Source: Siphonodentalium dalli
Lineage: Eukaryota > Mollusca > Scaphopoda > Gadilida > Siphonodentaliidae
Assembly: GCA_032622095.1 (NCBI GenBank)
Contig: CP136062.1
Location: forward strand, 160,144,875 to 160,208,874
Direction: 5' to 3'
Length of the DNA: 64,000 bases
Position numbers and translations under genes: made by a program. Position 1 is the first letter of the stretch; every line of letters begins with the position of its first letter. The notes below the pieces were generated by a model. The model did not search any database and was not told the DNA's origin. It saw only the letters and a list, made by a program, of their open reading frames with translations. Below, piece after piece: positions 34,860 through 48,060 of this stretch.

Positions 34860-35400
34860 CTCCCATGTTTATGATGACACACTCCTCACCTGTATAGTTT
34901 TTGGTATCGATCGGTTGATCGGTTTAGAAATTATTAACACTTTGCATCCGCACATAGGCATGAGCTATCCGATGCTGTAACCAAAGTATTTTTTGTCCGA
35001 TTGTTTTCATATTTGATATGTAGGTTTATAATGACACACCCCTCACCTGTATAGTTTTTGGTATCGATCGGTTGATCGGTTTAGAAAATAATTAACCCTG
35101 CACACAAATGCTATCTGATCCATCTAAGTCAAACTGTTTTCTTCTGATATGCCTCATATTTCTTACCAAGGTTTTTCTTAGCACGTTCTTTATCTGTATG
35201 GTTTTTGGTATCGTTTAATTAACCCTTTTCAAACTTATGTTTACTTAGAACTCACGTAAGCTGCTATGACTCAAAACATTTTTCATCTGATCTACACCAA
35301 ATTTGGTACATGTGGTCCTCACCGCGAAATACAGATCAAGTTCAAATTTGGGTTTGATCCGATATATTTTAACAGAGTTATGGCCCTTTATAATTCAAGT
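34860..35400 (+). repeat. Imperfect repeats of about 160 bp
   Basis: CACCTGTATAGTTTTTGGTA and TCGATCGGTTGATCGGTTTA occur at about 34888 and 35042, weaker copies after; continues the style of the preceding repeat. Confidence 0.5.
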
Positions 35401-35511
35401 AATTTACTACCTATTGTACTGTATATGCCCTGTGAGAATTTAAGACAAACAACTTTACACAGTAATCTGCTTTATTGGGATCAGAAAATGACACTGGATA
35501 CTCTTTGCTAA

Positions 35512-36784
35512 ACCACTGCTGCTCCCAGAGCTGTCAAATTTAAGTGATTGATGATACTTTACTCCAGTTTGTGTGCAATAGTAATTTAACCCAACCTGTT
35601 GAAACATGTTCATGGCATTAATACAAATAGTCCATTGTCCATGTGAAGGATGTTCTGGAGCATGGCTGTTTAGAGAATTGTTGTTTACAGAGACACTTGT
35701 CTTATCTTGAGAAAAAAATTTATCCACACATTAGTTCCATCATATGATGTCATTGAAAATGATTAACACTCTCCACACATCATATGTTCATTCTCCTATT
35801 CTATGTCCAGGTTGATCGTGATCCACTTTTCACTTGCATGTATTTCAGGATTAAAATTAACCTATTCCATAGACACATCATATCTGATACGCAGATTTTA
35901 AATTATCTCTTTCGCTAAGAATTTCTATTCATTATAAGCCACCAATTGAATATTCATCATTTGAGGATATATCTTATTTTGAAATTCCCTCTATTGCATT
36001 TGGGCTGCAGGATAATAATAATGGTTCTGGTATTCTTGAAGCTGACTTTTTGGTCAAATATTTTTCACCCAATCACTTTTATAATCTCATTCAGGTTGAT
36101 TGTGACACATTCTTCATGTGTATAGATTTTGGTATTGATTGAATGGTTTTGAGAATATTAACCCAATATTTAATAATATTTCTGCTGTTACAGACATTGT
36201 ATCTTTCCAATGATCAGCTTAGAATAAAATTAACCATAGATACATGTATACTGTACGCGATCAAATGTTATGACTCTAATATTTTCAATTTGACCCTTCT
36301 CATATCTCTCCTTTAGTTATCTGGTAATTCTGTATTAAAATATTTTATATCCAACCATTATCAATCATATTTAATATCAAGGTCTATACACCCCTCACTT
36401 ATATAGATGTTCAGGTGTTTGTTGGTCTCTAATCTCAATCATCCCATAACTTTTACTATGCAGCTAACACAACAACATAATCTGTTATGACTCAGGTTCC
36501 ATTGTAAGAATTAAATAAATAGAGTTATTATGATGTTAATATTGTAACAATTATATCTTTAACAGCTATGGTGCATCTGTCTGACTGTGTTTGGGTATAA
36601 TTATCTTTATCAATCTATCACACATACATTGTGTTTAAATGAGCAAGTTGCTCAATATGTCTGATTCCACTATGAAACTAATAAATAATAGTACGCTGTG
36701 AATTGTTGAAATTCTTGCACTCATAAAAAGATCGCTATCGCCAAGGTATGGGTTAAACATCTGCCGATCGTGATCGGCCTCTCG
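35512..36784. other. Intergenic AT-rich DNA
   Basis: Weakly echoes the preceding repeat units (CTGTATAGATTTTGGTATTG near 36120). Near 36741-36783 is a TATCGCC...CATCTGCC segment with a palindrome, shared with 63925-63972. No gene seen. Confidence 0.4.
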
Positions 36785-36950
36785 TTATAATCAATAAATT
36801 TGAAAAATGATCAAGGAAATATGGGTTGATACAAAAATCGGACTTGGCCCTTTCCGTCAATGTATCACATTATTATAATCAATAAATTTGAAAAATGATC
36901 AAGGAAATATGAGTTGATACAAAAATCGGACTTGGCACTGAAAGGGTTAA
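36785..36950. mobile_element. TTAA MITE arms, rearranged copy
   Basis: Two direct copies of the arm AATTTGAAAAATGATCAAGG...CGGACTTGGC instead of the usual inverted pair, ending CTGAAAGGGTTAA at 36950. Confidence 0.65.
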
Positions 36951-37000
36951 TGATAAAATGAGAGTAACTGGCCAATAGATGTTGAGGTGAAAAATTAGAC

Positions 37001-37030
37001 GGGGGGGGGGGGGGGGGGGGGGGGGGGGAA
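37001..37030 (+). repeat. Poly-G tract
   Basis: An almost pure G run of nearly 30 bases; length in the assembly may be unreliable. Confidence 0.8.
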
Positions 37031-37164
37031 GATAAACTCATAAACAAAATTCTGAACTAATTCCCCTGCCAAATGGGAAAAAAGCTTCCATGTCACCAAT
37101 AATAGTTTTTCTGAGTCACAGTCATATTGAATGATAAAATGAGACTATCTGACCACAACATGTT

Positions 37165-40100
37165 CACCCCCGTGTACGTGGTATCGCCAAAACCGAGGGT
37201 ATCGCCAAAACCGAGAATATGGGAAAGTCATTTTCACGTATATGATATGGGGATATGTTTGTTTCTCATCGTAATACAGACATCGAGCGTCGTATGTGTA
37301 TGTCCACACGAAGCAGGAGTATTTATCCACTAGTTGTCATTTAGTTTTCCCAGATCAGACCATTAATTTGTTTTTGGCGAATTTTTTCAATGGTGTTTTT
37401 GCTTTTGCTCACTCAAATTTTCTAGAACATCCATTCACTGGTATAGTTCCTGGACTCCCACGCTTCCAAAACAAATGCCGGTATATAGTTGAATCTGTCA
37501 ATGAAGCATACAATTTGACAGAATTTAAAAAATCCCTGTCGTTCTCAATATCCGCGCGATATGAAGGGACCACTGTCGGTCCAGAAAGATGCGAACGGCA
37601 CAGATGAAGATGCGCCAAACGCCGAGTTTCTGTGCAGTAAATATGCGTATTACTTAAGGAGTTCTGATGAGTTTTCGAGTGTTTTTATGTGTATCTGAGA
37701 CTGATAAATTGGACTGCGAATGTCATCTGAAATATGAATCCATAACATATTCGAAATATTGTGTGCATATATATTATGAATGTGTTTCAATTGAAATTAA
37801 TTGAACATTCATCTCAGCATTCAGATTTGCGATCTCAAGAACGTGAATGAATGATAGCGCGATACCTTGATCTGTTGATCACACGCACGTGAATGCTGCC
37901 GTTTCGCATGCATGCAGCTAATCGGTTATTCGTTTAGTATTAACATGCTTGGAGTTTGTATATAGACCACACATGCCAGACGACACGCTACGGCGTATCA
38001 ACGATTTGTCATAATCATGTTTATTTTACAGACTTTAAATTATGACTCGTTCCCACTCAAGTAGACCGTTACGCGACAATGAAACCGAATCATCTTATTG
38101 AATATACATATATATATCGTATTGCTCCAAATTATGCAATTCTGGCTTTTTTGAGAGTCATCAGATAAAATGGTAACGATTCTATGTTAACACACTAAAC
38201 ATCCGAACATATATGTACACACACAACAAAGTTACTGCTATTTATAATAAACACTTCATTGTGGAACATGTGTATACTGCCATGATTGTTATGTGCACAT
38301 GTAAATTGCACTATAGTTTATAACTTTTCTAATTTAGCCCTAGGACCACATATTTAGTGGACATAATATTTACACAAGACTTCATTATGTTATCGTATAG
38401 GTTGCATATACTGTAATTGATATGTATGTTTAACCGAAATGAATCTTATCTCCGTCCTGAGTTTGATTTATGGTTCTAACCAAAATTGTTATGGATGTTC
38501 AGCGTCAAGTCGCATCTGACTTTCCCTAACGCTTCGTCTATGGGCACAATTTCCAATGGCGCATCTGATTCAGACATGATATTTCATAATACTAAATTCG
38601 AGATGCCACAAAATATCCGCGCAGTACACAAGGGACCGGACGAATTGACTGATTAAGGGATCCATTATAATTTTATTATGATTTTATGCGGACTGGCTGT
38701 TTTTGCTTTGTTCACAGACAGAGATAATTGTTGTGATTATAGCTCCACTCGTGCAAACTTTCACGAGGCCCGATGATGAGTATAACGTGTCATTCATCCT
38801 AAATTTATTTGTCTTCGGGGAGAGTACTTGTTTTGTTGGGGCGGAGTCTTAACCTCTGTCAAACCATTCAACAGAGAAAAATGGACACCATAGCACATGG
38901 TGGCGGTCCGACGAGCAATTTCCAATGATAATTCTTATACAAAACATCACAGGAAAAAAGATAAATATTTATACGTGCTCTATCCGCGAACATACTAGGC
39001 TACATCCTTAAGACCACATGTTCTGTCTTTTAGTCGGCTAATTCATCCACTCGGTTATAGGGATGTGTCAGTGGTATGTTGGTGTAACATAACTCTTCCC
39101 CAGAGGAAGATACGTTATTTATCAAAACCGCATGGTCTGGTTTGAGTTTGTTTAAACATGGTGTTATAAGTTGGTAAGCTGACTACATGTGCTACATAGA
39201 CACAATACAGAGGCCCATCGACATCCAGATAAGAAGGCACACACGTGTGCCACACATAGCGCATTGTGATGATACATGTACGGATGTTTAAGGTTAACAT
39301 AGAATCGTTACAATATTATCTGATGACTCTTAAAAAGCCAGAATTGCATAATTTGGAGCAATACGATATATGCATATTCGATAAGATGATTCGGTTTCAT
39401 TGTCGCGGAACGGTCTACTCGAGTGGGAACGAGTCATAAAGTCTGTAAAATAAACATGATTATAACAAATCGTTGATACGCCGTAGCGTGTCGTCCGGCA
39501 GTTTTCAATGACCACAGACCGAATGTTGAAAATATAATGTTATGGTATACATATATTATTATATATATATCGATTTGTCACATCCATCATTTATATACAT
39601 TTGAATACGTGTCATGTCCACACTGTGATCTTGTTGATTATTTGTGTTTTTCTTATATGTAATTCTTTAAACCCATGTACACATGGTGTAAGAATAAACA
39701 ATTATTATGGCATGTGTGGTCTATATACAAACTCCAAGCATGTTAATACTAAACGAATATCCGATTAGGTGCATGCATGCAAACGGCAGCATTCATGTGC
39801 GTGTGATCAAGGCATCGCGCTATCATTCATTCATGTTCTTGAGATCGCAAATCTGAATGCTGAGATGGATGTTCAATTAATTTCAATTGAAACACATTCA
39901 TAATATATATGCACACAATATTTCGAATATGTTATGTATTCATATTTCAGATGACATTCGCAGTCCAATTTACCAGTCTCAGATACACATAAAAACACTC
40001 GATAACTCATCACAACTCCTTGAGTAATACGCATATTTACTGCACAGAAACTCGGTGTTTGGCGCATCTTCATCTGTGCCGTTCGCATCTTTCTGGACCG

Positions 40101-40514
40101 ACAGTGGTCCCTTCATATCGCGCGGATATTGAGAACGACAGGGATTTTTTAAATTCTGTCAAATCGTATGCTTCATTGACAGATTCAACTATATACCGGC
40201 ATTTGTTTTGGAAGCGTGGGAGTCCAGGAACTATACCAGTGAATGGATGTTCTAGAAAATTTGAGTGAGCAAAAGTAAAAACACCATTGAAAAAATTCGC
40301 CAAAAAAAAATTAATGGTCTGATCTGGGAAAACTAAATGACAACTAGTGGATAAATACTCCTACTTCGCGTGGACATACACATACGATGCTCGATGCCTG
40401 TATTACGATGAGAAACTAACATATCCCCATATCATATACGTGAAAATGACTTTCCCATATTCTCGCGGTTTTGGCGATACCCTCGGTTTTGGCGATACCA
40501 CGTACACGGGGGTG
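37165..40514. mobile_element. 3.35 kb non-autonomous DNA transposon with about 1 kb terminal inverted repeats, 5-bp target duplication ATGTT
   Basis: The ends are CACCCCCGTGTACGTGG at 37165 and its reverse complement ending at 40514, flanked by ATGTT at 37160-37164 and 40515-40519. The inverted arms match closely over about 37165-38195 and 39296-40514; the right arm has an extra block of about 200 bp (39503-39715). Each arm starts with a tandem pair of GGTATCGCCAAAACCGAG. Short ORFs in the arms are mirror copies and look non-functional. The 1.1 kb centre encodes nothing I recognise. Confidence 0.8.
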
Positions 40515-40807
40515 ATGTTAAGGTAAGAAAAATTCAGGTGGTTGGGGGGGGGGGGGGTAGTGGGAGATGATCAGGCGAAGAATAAACTGTTACTCCGGGA
40601 CAGACAAAGGATGAGGTGGTTATTTCTAATAACGTCTCCTGAAAAGGGAGATTATAGTTTTACTAACTGTCTTAGTAAAGCGTAGGTCGGTATGAATTCT
40701 CAAAGTTGCTTGTTAAGTATGATAACTCAGGTAATTAGGTATTTGGTGTACCAATACTTTTTGTATTAAAATATTGTGTGACTGATTTAATCCCTTGGGT
40801 TAATCTC

Positions 40808-41035
40808 TTAAAGGTACTCAATCCGATCAGACGCTCCTAAATTACTATTTCTTTGGCTTCGGGGGTAAAAAAATATTTGATTCGAGTCAAGGAACCCACC
40901 CATCAAAGCTCAGGGTGATTAGATATAAATTTTTGAAGTTTGCTATTTATATTGTTTGTGGACCAGAAGCACGTGGTCAAACAGACGAAGATGCGGATGA
41001 AGATGGATAACTCTAAAATCAAGTGGTTATTATTA
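40808..41035. mobile_element. MITE family D, left half
   Basis: TTAAAGGTACTCAATCCGAT at 40808, then TTTGGCTTCGGGGG, ending near AAAATCAAGTGGTTATT. Confidence 0.65.
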
Positions 41036-41252
41036 ATTATTGCTGTTTGATTAAGAGTCCTCTATTGTAAGTGTCAATATAAAATAATTCCAATAGAATA
41101 AATCAAAGATAAAATTGAGAGTAAACGTTCTTTATTACAAGGGGGTCAGTTCTGAAGTTTATTAATTATAGCAAATTTTGATTCTGTAGAGATACTGTAC
41201 AACGAAAATTGAGTCAATCAATGCACCAAACTAGAGAACTTAAATGTATGAT

Positions 41253-41428
41253 TACAGTAATGCCCTAAATTATCAACTCCTTAACCACAGCAGAATTATG
41301 GGTAATTTTTCAGGATTTAGTCGTAAATATGGCTTGTTGCCATTCATTGGAAAATTCATCGGAAATCCTGAAAAATTACCCATAATTCTGCTGTGATTAA
41401 GGAGTCGATTATGTAGGGCATTACTGTA
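41253..41428. mobile_element. TA MITE family C, shortened copy
   Basis: TACAGTAATGCCCTAAAT... to GGGCATTACTGTA with a deletion in the centre. Confidence 0.75.
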
Positions 41429-41544
41429 TCTGTATATATAAAAGAGTAGGATCTATCTGTTCGTGATTTTTCTCCCAGACCCTGGACCGAGTTCAATCAA
41501 ATTTGGTGTGGTAACTCGGCGTTATTTTTTTTCAAAATATTTAT

Positions 41545-41782
41545 TTAACCCTTTGAGTGCCAGGGGCCGATCTCATACAAAATACAAAATAAGTCTGTTA
41601 AAGAATATAAGAATAAATTATTAAAATTGTAAAAAAAAAAAAAAAAAAAAAAAAAATTGTTAAGCCAATGCATTCTCTTATATATGCGAATCGACCATAG
41701 GTCGACTCGCATATATAAGAGAATGCATTGGCACAGGGTATATGGGTTGATACAAAAATCGACCTGGCACTCAAAGGGTTAA
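41545..41782. mobile_element. TTAA MITE family A, one-hairpin copy with poly-A
   Basis: TTAACCCTTTGAGTGCCAGG at 41545, a run of over 20 A at about 41632-41655, hairpin, then CACTCAAAGGGTTAA ending at 41782. Confidence 0.75.
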
Positions 41783-42179
41783 AAAAAAAAAAATTCCTAT
41801 CATAAAAAAAGGAGTTCAATCTAAAAAAGACGAAATTTAAATTATGTTTTTTCAACTTAATTTTTGAATGCCCACATCACATTATACACAACATACCCAT
41901 TGATTTCTCAAGTTATTATAAAATATAATTTCGCTAGTGAATTATGTCACTTTAACTATAACGTGTTCGAAATGTATTCATCATGGGTATAATGGCAGTA
42001 TTATTTGGCAGTTCTGGTAAATCAGATGTTTCTAGTGGAATATAATAAACAGAATAATAACTTGATTGAACTGGTGACATGGGGAGGGTCCACCTTGAAA
42101 CTGCACCCCCTGATTCAGACCAATTTCCCAGGTTCACATAATTCCATTTGCACCCCTTGAGTTGTAACTTTCTAACTGG

Positions 42180-42396
42180 TACAGTAATGCTCTAATTAAT
42201 CGACTCCTTAACAACAGCAGAATAATGGGCAACTTTTCAGGATTTTGTCGGAAATATGGCTTGTTGCCATTCATCGGAAAGCTCTCGGCGAGAGCTCTCC
42301 GATGAATGGCAATAAGCCATATTTCCGACTAAATCCTGAAAAGTTACCCATAATTCTGCTGTGGTTAAGGAGTTGATGAATTAGAGCATTACTGTA
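42180..42396. mobile_element. TA MITE family C, full copy
   Basis: TACAGTAATGCTCTAATTAA to GAGCATTACTGTA. Confidence 0.8.
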
Positions 42397-42411
42397 CCTC
42401 TAACTTCCAAC

Positions 42412-42545
42412 TACAGTAATGGCCTAAATAATCGACTCCTTAACCACAGCAGAATAATGGGTAACTTTTCAGGATTTAGTCGGAAATATGGCTTGTTGCC
42501 ATTCATCGGAAAGCTCTCACTGAGATTATTTAGAGCATTACTGTA
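42412..42545. mobile_element. TA MITE family C, internally deleted copy
   Basis: Complete left arm to GGAAAGCTCTC, then only the last about 20 bp of the right arm. Confidence 0.75.
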
Positions 42546-43156
42546 CCTCTAACTTTCCAACTGTTGGAAATTTAAATCAGCCTAAGGTCAGCTAAGGTTG
42601 GAATTTTTCCAACTAATGCCATATCGGACCAAAGTATGCTACTGTTTATCAAAAACAACAAATTCCTCAAAATTATTACTGGCTGGAAAATCAAACAAGT
42701 CGAACAATTTCAACCTATCTGTAAATGTTTCAACTAATTTTGTGGCAGGACATGAAATTTCCAACTGTTAATTTTGTTTACTGAAGTACAAGGTATGGGG
42801 TACGTGATTCGACTAGATGTCAGGAACCCTGGATACATATTTAAAGGCCCACTTAATTTTCCAATACCCAGATCACATTTTGCACAACATATTCCATAGT
42901 ATATATGGAAGAGGAACCAAAAAATAATATATTCCATCAGAATACGGAACAGCTGTGGTCAAGGACACAGGCCCTGGGGACAAATATCAGTGAAACCAAT
43001 ATATACATGTACTATACCAGTGTCTGTGACTCAGTGACTCCTTAAACACAGCAGAATTATGGGTAACCACCCCACTGCCAGGACGCTTGCTGAAGTGTCA
43101 TAGTATGAATGTTCACCAGGCGGACGGACCTTAAATTTCCACTGCTGTCAGTCAAC

Positions 43157-43374
43157 TACAGTAATGCCCTAAGTAATCGACCTCTTAACCAAAGCAGAAT
43201 TATGGGTAACTTTTCAGGATTTAGTCGGAAATATGGCTTGTTGCTATTCATTTGAAAGCTCTCAGGAGAGCTTTCCGATGAATGGCAACAAGCCATATTT
43301 CCGACTAAATCCTGAAAAGTTACCCATAATTCTGCTGTGTTTAAGGAGTCGATTACTTATAGAGCATTACTGTA
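43157..43374. mobile_element. TA MITE family C, full copy
   Basis: TACAGTAATGCCCTAAGTAA to AGAGCATTACTGTA. DNA between 42546 and 43156 and 43375-43939 shows no gene; a GATCACATT...CATATTCC fragment near 42865 recurs at 46540. Confidence 0.78.
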
Positions 43375-43939
43375 GTATAATGGTAATTTACCCCCAGGGG
43401 CCTGTGGTCTAGCTGTACTAGGCGTGTCCACCAAGTGATAGAGATTCTCAGATGCACCACAAGACCACCCCCCCCCCCCATTATTTACCACAGAGTGCAT
43501 CATAATTCACAATTAAGATATATAGTTATTCCCCTTCCATTGAGAATAATAAACTGGCAGTACAGACCAGATCGAAATTTAACATAAAACACATCAATAC
43601 CTTGACAAAAACAACCTGTTCACAGTTTATTTAAGTGAGCCTTTAAGTTTCTTCTCTTTCTGAAATAATTTAACACCATAAACCCCTAACATTATAACAT
43701 TGCATAATTATTCACTTTGATGCTTCTGTGCAATATAATACATGTATTTGTTAACTCGATCATGTCACTGCGGCGTGCCTTAATTGGTATGCACAAACAA
43801 AAAAATAACCGCAAATATAAACAACCGGCGAACCATACATTACATCTAATCCCACTCTGTGAACTCTGTGAACTAAATTAAATGAGGCAATCAAACTATA
43901 ATGTTTACAGTGTAGCTAATATTAGCCACACCCATTAAA

Positions 43940-44147
43940 CTTAGAGCTGCCAATCAAATGGAGCGAGAACGTTGATTGGCATTCTCGACCACATTCTGTG
44001 CCCAACATTATGTCGTGTCATGGTGAAATTTCGATTGCGATGAGTGTGTCGGGATTTTACGCGCGGATTGTGTCTGTTCACGGTTGTCTTGTGTCATCGT
44101 TGAGTCTGTTTTGACCGCGACCACAGAATGATAACCACGCGGTACCG
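43940..44147 (+). promoter_or_regulatory. Candidate promoter and non-coding first exon
   Basis: This is an island of higher GC and CpG content in AT-rich DNA. It has a CCAATC box at 43950-43955 and an inverted GATTGG at 43974-43979, the arrangement bound by NF-Y in animal promoters. It then runs through CpG-rich sequence to a strong donor, CCG|GTGAGT, at 44148. No long ORF is present. It could be the untranslated first exon of the candidate gene at 59390, with a 15.2 kb intron. That link is inference. Confidence 0.3.
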
Positions 44148-44559
44148 GTGAGTATAACAGTTATAATCCTGATCGTCTGTTTGATCTGTGTTGGATTTAT
44201 ATCGATCGTTCATCGCTGTACGAAACACGTGTTCACAACAACGGGATTGCGTTGATCACGCTTTTCACGATGTTTTACGCGTGATTGGTGATGATGCAAC
44301 TATTTTCGTAATGTCACTGCTTGTGGTGGGTCTTATCTGGTGAAGACAGTCGACTGACATGCTCATGGTAACCAGGGTCTTGTAGGGACAGGGGCAGTTT
44401 ATTAATTTAAAAATATCAACAGTTCTGAACAGATGGGAATTTAAGGCCAAATTGTTTTTAATTTCACACCAAAAATGCGTTTAAATTATTCTCAGTTTTC
44501 CAACTAATATTCAGGTCTGGCTCATGTGCATGGGTCTTCTCTGGTGAAGACAGTCGATT

Positions 44560-44959
44560 GGGGGGGTGGGCTTGTGAAAATATTTGATTCGAGTCAAGGA
44601 CCCACCCATCAAAGCTCAGAATGATTCAGATATTGATTTTTTAAATTTGTTATTTAAATGTGTAATAATTTTGGCCCAGAAACAAGTCGTCAAACCGATG
44701 GTCTCGGATAAAATTTCGGATGAAGATGGATAACTGTAAAATCAAGTGGTAATATGGCCACATTTTGTGATACAAAAGTTGAACAACATATTGATAAATA
44801 ACACGTTTTGGGAAATTTTATACCATAGTTTACAGCAGTTAGCATTATTTTGTTGTAGTTAATCGATTCTGATCACAAAAGCATTTTGAAGAAATGTTGT
44901 TGTTGTTGTTGTTGTAACTTGATGATATGGGACCATCTAATCGGATTGAATACCTTTAA
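44560..44959. mobile_element. MITE family D, right part
   Basis: From ATTTGATTCGAGTCAAGGAC to TCGGATTGAATACCTTTAA, with a (GTT)n stretch. Confidence 0.65.
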
Positions 44960-45279
44960 TATTTACATCGATTATCTTTGAACTTGAGTGGAGGTGAATG
45001 TTATTTTTATTGAAAAATATAGCAATAATTGTCCAAATATACATGTGCCCATTTTTGGGCCCCATCCACACCTCAACCTTAATATTTCTTCCGTTTTAGG
45101 AAGTTGTTTTCCAATCATTTTTTGACGGCCACCTCCAAAGTAACATGAAATGAAAAATGTTCAGAAGAATATTAGAATTTTCACGTCTTACTGTCTGTTT
45201 CCTATCAACTACATGTAACTATTATAGGTTGGAGTATGTGATTAGTTCAGTTTGACATGGCAGTAATTTCTTATTCAAG

Positions 45280-45495
45280 ACAGTAATGCCCTAAGTAATC
45301 GACTCCTTAAACACAGCAGAATTATGGGTAACTTTTCAGGATTTAGTCGGAAATATGGCTTGTTGCCATTCACCGGAAAGCTCTCCCCAAGAGCTTTCCG
45401 ATGAATGGCAACAAGCCATATTTCAGACTAATTCCTGAAAAGTTACCCATAATTCTGCTGTGTTTAAGGAGTCGATTACTTAGGGCATTACTGTA
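45280..45495. mobile_element. TA MITE family C, full copy
   Basis: ACAGTAATGCCCTAAGTAAT to GGGCATTACTGTA. Confidence 0.78.
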
Positions 45496-45643
45496 TGTGT
45501 TCATTCATTTTATGTTAGGAGTGACCTAGACTGCCATATACCAGGTAATCACAGGTACCCCCTCATACATGTTCGGAAAAATTGTTTGACCCTCCTGTTG
45601 AAATGGTTAAATATCCATGCAAAATATCTGGAGCCTACACGTA

Positions 45644-45748
45644 CTGAGAGCTTTCCGATGAATGGCAACAAGCCATATTTCCAACTAAATCCTGAAAAGT
45701 TACCCATAATTCTGCTGTGGTTAAGGAGTCGACTATTTAGGGCATTAG
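45644..45748. mobile_element. TA MITE family C, right half
   Basis: GAGAGCTTTCCGATGAATGG to ATTTAGGGCATTA. Confidence 0.7.
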
Positions 45749-46510
45749 GCTAAAGAAACAAATGTTTGGGTTTCCCTACCGACCCCATTTTTAAACCCCC
45801 TACCCTAATTTTTTTGTCATGGTTTTCAAGAAAATATATTTAATTTTCTCCAAAAATAAAAAAAAACACATTTAAGCATCTCAGAATAGGTTGATTTCTC
45901 AGTAAAATTAAAAAATTTATTCAAAATTAATCAAAAGTACATGTAGTTTTATCAATCTTGCAGAGTAAAATATGCACAGAAAAGTCACAAGTATATGTCA
46001 AAACAAAAAAATGTATTCAAAAAATAAAAGTTCAAGCCCTAGTAACCCAAACCAGACAATTTTCTTTTCTTTGGCCTTTACTGTATTTCAGGATATTGTG
46101 AGTTGATGTTGATAGATGCTGATAGAATATTGAAAATAATGCATACCGCTATTTATGTACACATATCTGGTGGGCAATATTTGTGTTTTTATTTATTGGG
46201 ATTCATCCGATTTGACATCATAATTTAGCAACCCTTAATGTTCACACTCTTCTTGGTAAACAACAAATATAAAAATGGCCACTTTATAATAAATGGGATG
46301 GCAGGGAGAGGGGAAACAAACCTTATTTTGATTATGGCTGACTGCCTTCTGATGTTTGCATGTATATACCCTTGGCAGAATTAAATTCCAGTTTATATAG
46401 TGAATATCCTTTCTCCAAACCTTGGACAGGCTGGTATAACCCAAGACAAATGCAAATCAAGAAGTTTGATGTCCCAGCTTCCAACTAAAAGCTACAATGG
46501 CATTAGGCGT
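45749..46510. other. Intergenic DNA
   Basis: Low-complexity AT-rich DNA; nothing supported. Confidence 0.35.
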
Positions 46511-47087
46511 TTTAAAGGTCCACTTCATTTTTGAATCCCCCAGATCACATTATATACAACATATTCCTTATTATGTACCATTTAAAAGAGGAAACTCCAA
46601 AACATTGTATTATCAACTTATCGGGTCAAATAAACTGTGAACATGTTGTACAGTAATGTTCTAAATAATCGACTCCTTAACCACAGCAGAATTATGAGTA
46701 ACTTTTCATGATTTAGTCGGAAATATGGCTTGTTGCCATTCATCGGAAAGCTCTCAGTCAGAGCTTTCCTATGAGTGGCAACAAGCTATATCTCCGACTC
46801 TGTACTTATCAAGGTACCGACAAATGTTCTGTGCTTAATTTTGATCTGGTCTGTACTGCCAATTTATATTCTCAATGGAAGTGGAATAACTCTATCTCTG
46901 AATTATGATGCATTCTTGTGTAAATAATGGGGGAAGTCTTGGGGTGAATCTGAGAATCTCGATTACTTAGTGGACTTTTTCCAAGGCCACAGCTGTTCCG
47001 TATTCTGGTCGAATATATATCTTTTTGGTTCCTCTTCCATATGGTATATACATGTATTAAATATGGAATGAGTTGTGTATAATTATA
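46511..47087. repeat. Old dispersed repeat (family J) with a nested family C copy
   Basis: Shares AACATTGTATTATCAA and AAACTGTGAACATGTTGT with 800-842, and CCAGATCACATT with 42865. It is interrupted by a truncated family C copy at 46649-46796. Confidence 0.5.
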
Positions 47088-47245
47088 ATATTTAATCAGA
47101 AATATGGCTTGATGCTATTCATCGGAAAGCTCTCAGTAAGAGCTTTCCGATGAATGGCAACAAGCCATATTTCCGACTAAATCCTGAAAAGTTACCCATA
47201 ATTTCTGCTGTGGTTAAGGAGTCAATTATTTAGGGCATTACTGTA
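47088..47245. mobile_element. TA MITE family C, left-truncated copy
   Basis: From TTTAATCAGAAATATGGCTT to GGGCATTACTGTA. Confidence 0.75.
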
Positions 47246-48060
47246 CAATGAAGTGAACCGCATATGGTCAGATTATTGATGAACCACTATGGGGAAATCA
47301 CCATTGGCCAATACCCAGTTGTTAAAATTTACTAATCGTCCAATGCCGATGATGATTGTTCTATTTATAGTACAACAAGTGATGCAACACTAACTAGTAA
47401 TACTAAGCCATGTAGTACATTCACTAAACTTATTTTTTTGGTGATCTAACTGTGCAGTATAATCAAATTTTATGGAGCGTAAAGTGATCGATAAATTAAT
47501 ATTGCGTTATTATTTTTAGCTGACAGTGCAGTGAACATTTATTATCAAACAATGAAGACATTTATCCACCAACAAATTTAAGAATTTCAGCTAGACTCAG
47601 AGGCCTGACATACAAAATTATAATGTAGGCTAAATTGCGTACAACACTGCCGGACCGGAATGTAATTTAGTTACATCAAAGGACAGCTGTCGGCCATTGA
47701 TAAGAATTTGAAACTAAGTTGAAAGGTGCTACATGTACGTCGGTCAGCCTGCATGCCTCTTTTCGATTGGCTGGAATACTTTTTGAACGACACTATTCTA
47801 CTTAATACTGAATCAAAAGTTTATTATTGTCACAATTCAATATGCCACAGAAGCGGGTTATAATCTGTGTCATCTGTTCGACCACGTGATCGCCAATTTA
47901 TTCCCAATTGTACATGCATGTACATGTATGGTGAAGCAGTCTATGCTCGGTACACAATTTAATTGATATCAAAGTCACCCAATGTATTTGATTACGCTTT
48001 ATGTTTGTCCACTGTATTAACCGCCATGCAGTACTATTTAAATGAAAAAGATTTCCAATC
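47246..48060. other. Intergenic DNA
   Basis: No gene or repeat that I can identify. Confidence 0.35.

Noticed and set aside
37296-37607. 103-residue open frame, nearly repeated at 40070-40303 on the other strand
   Set aside because: It is simply the two arms of one inverted repeat read in mirror fashion; overlapping frames on the opposite strand are equally open and no domain is recognisable.
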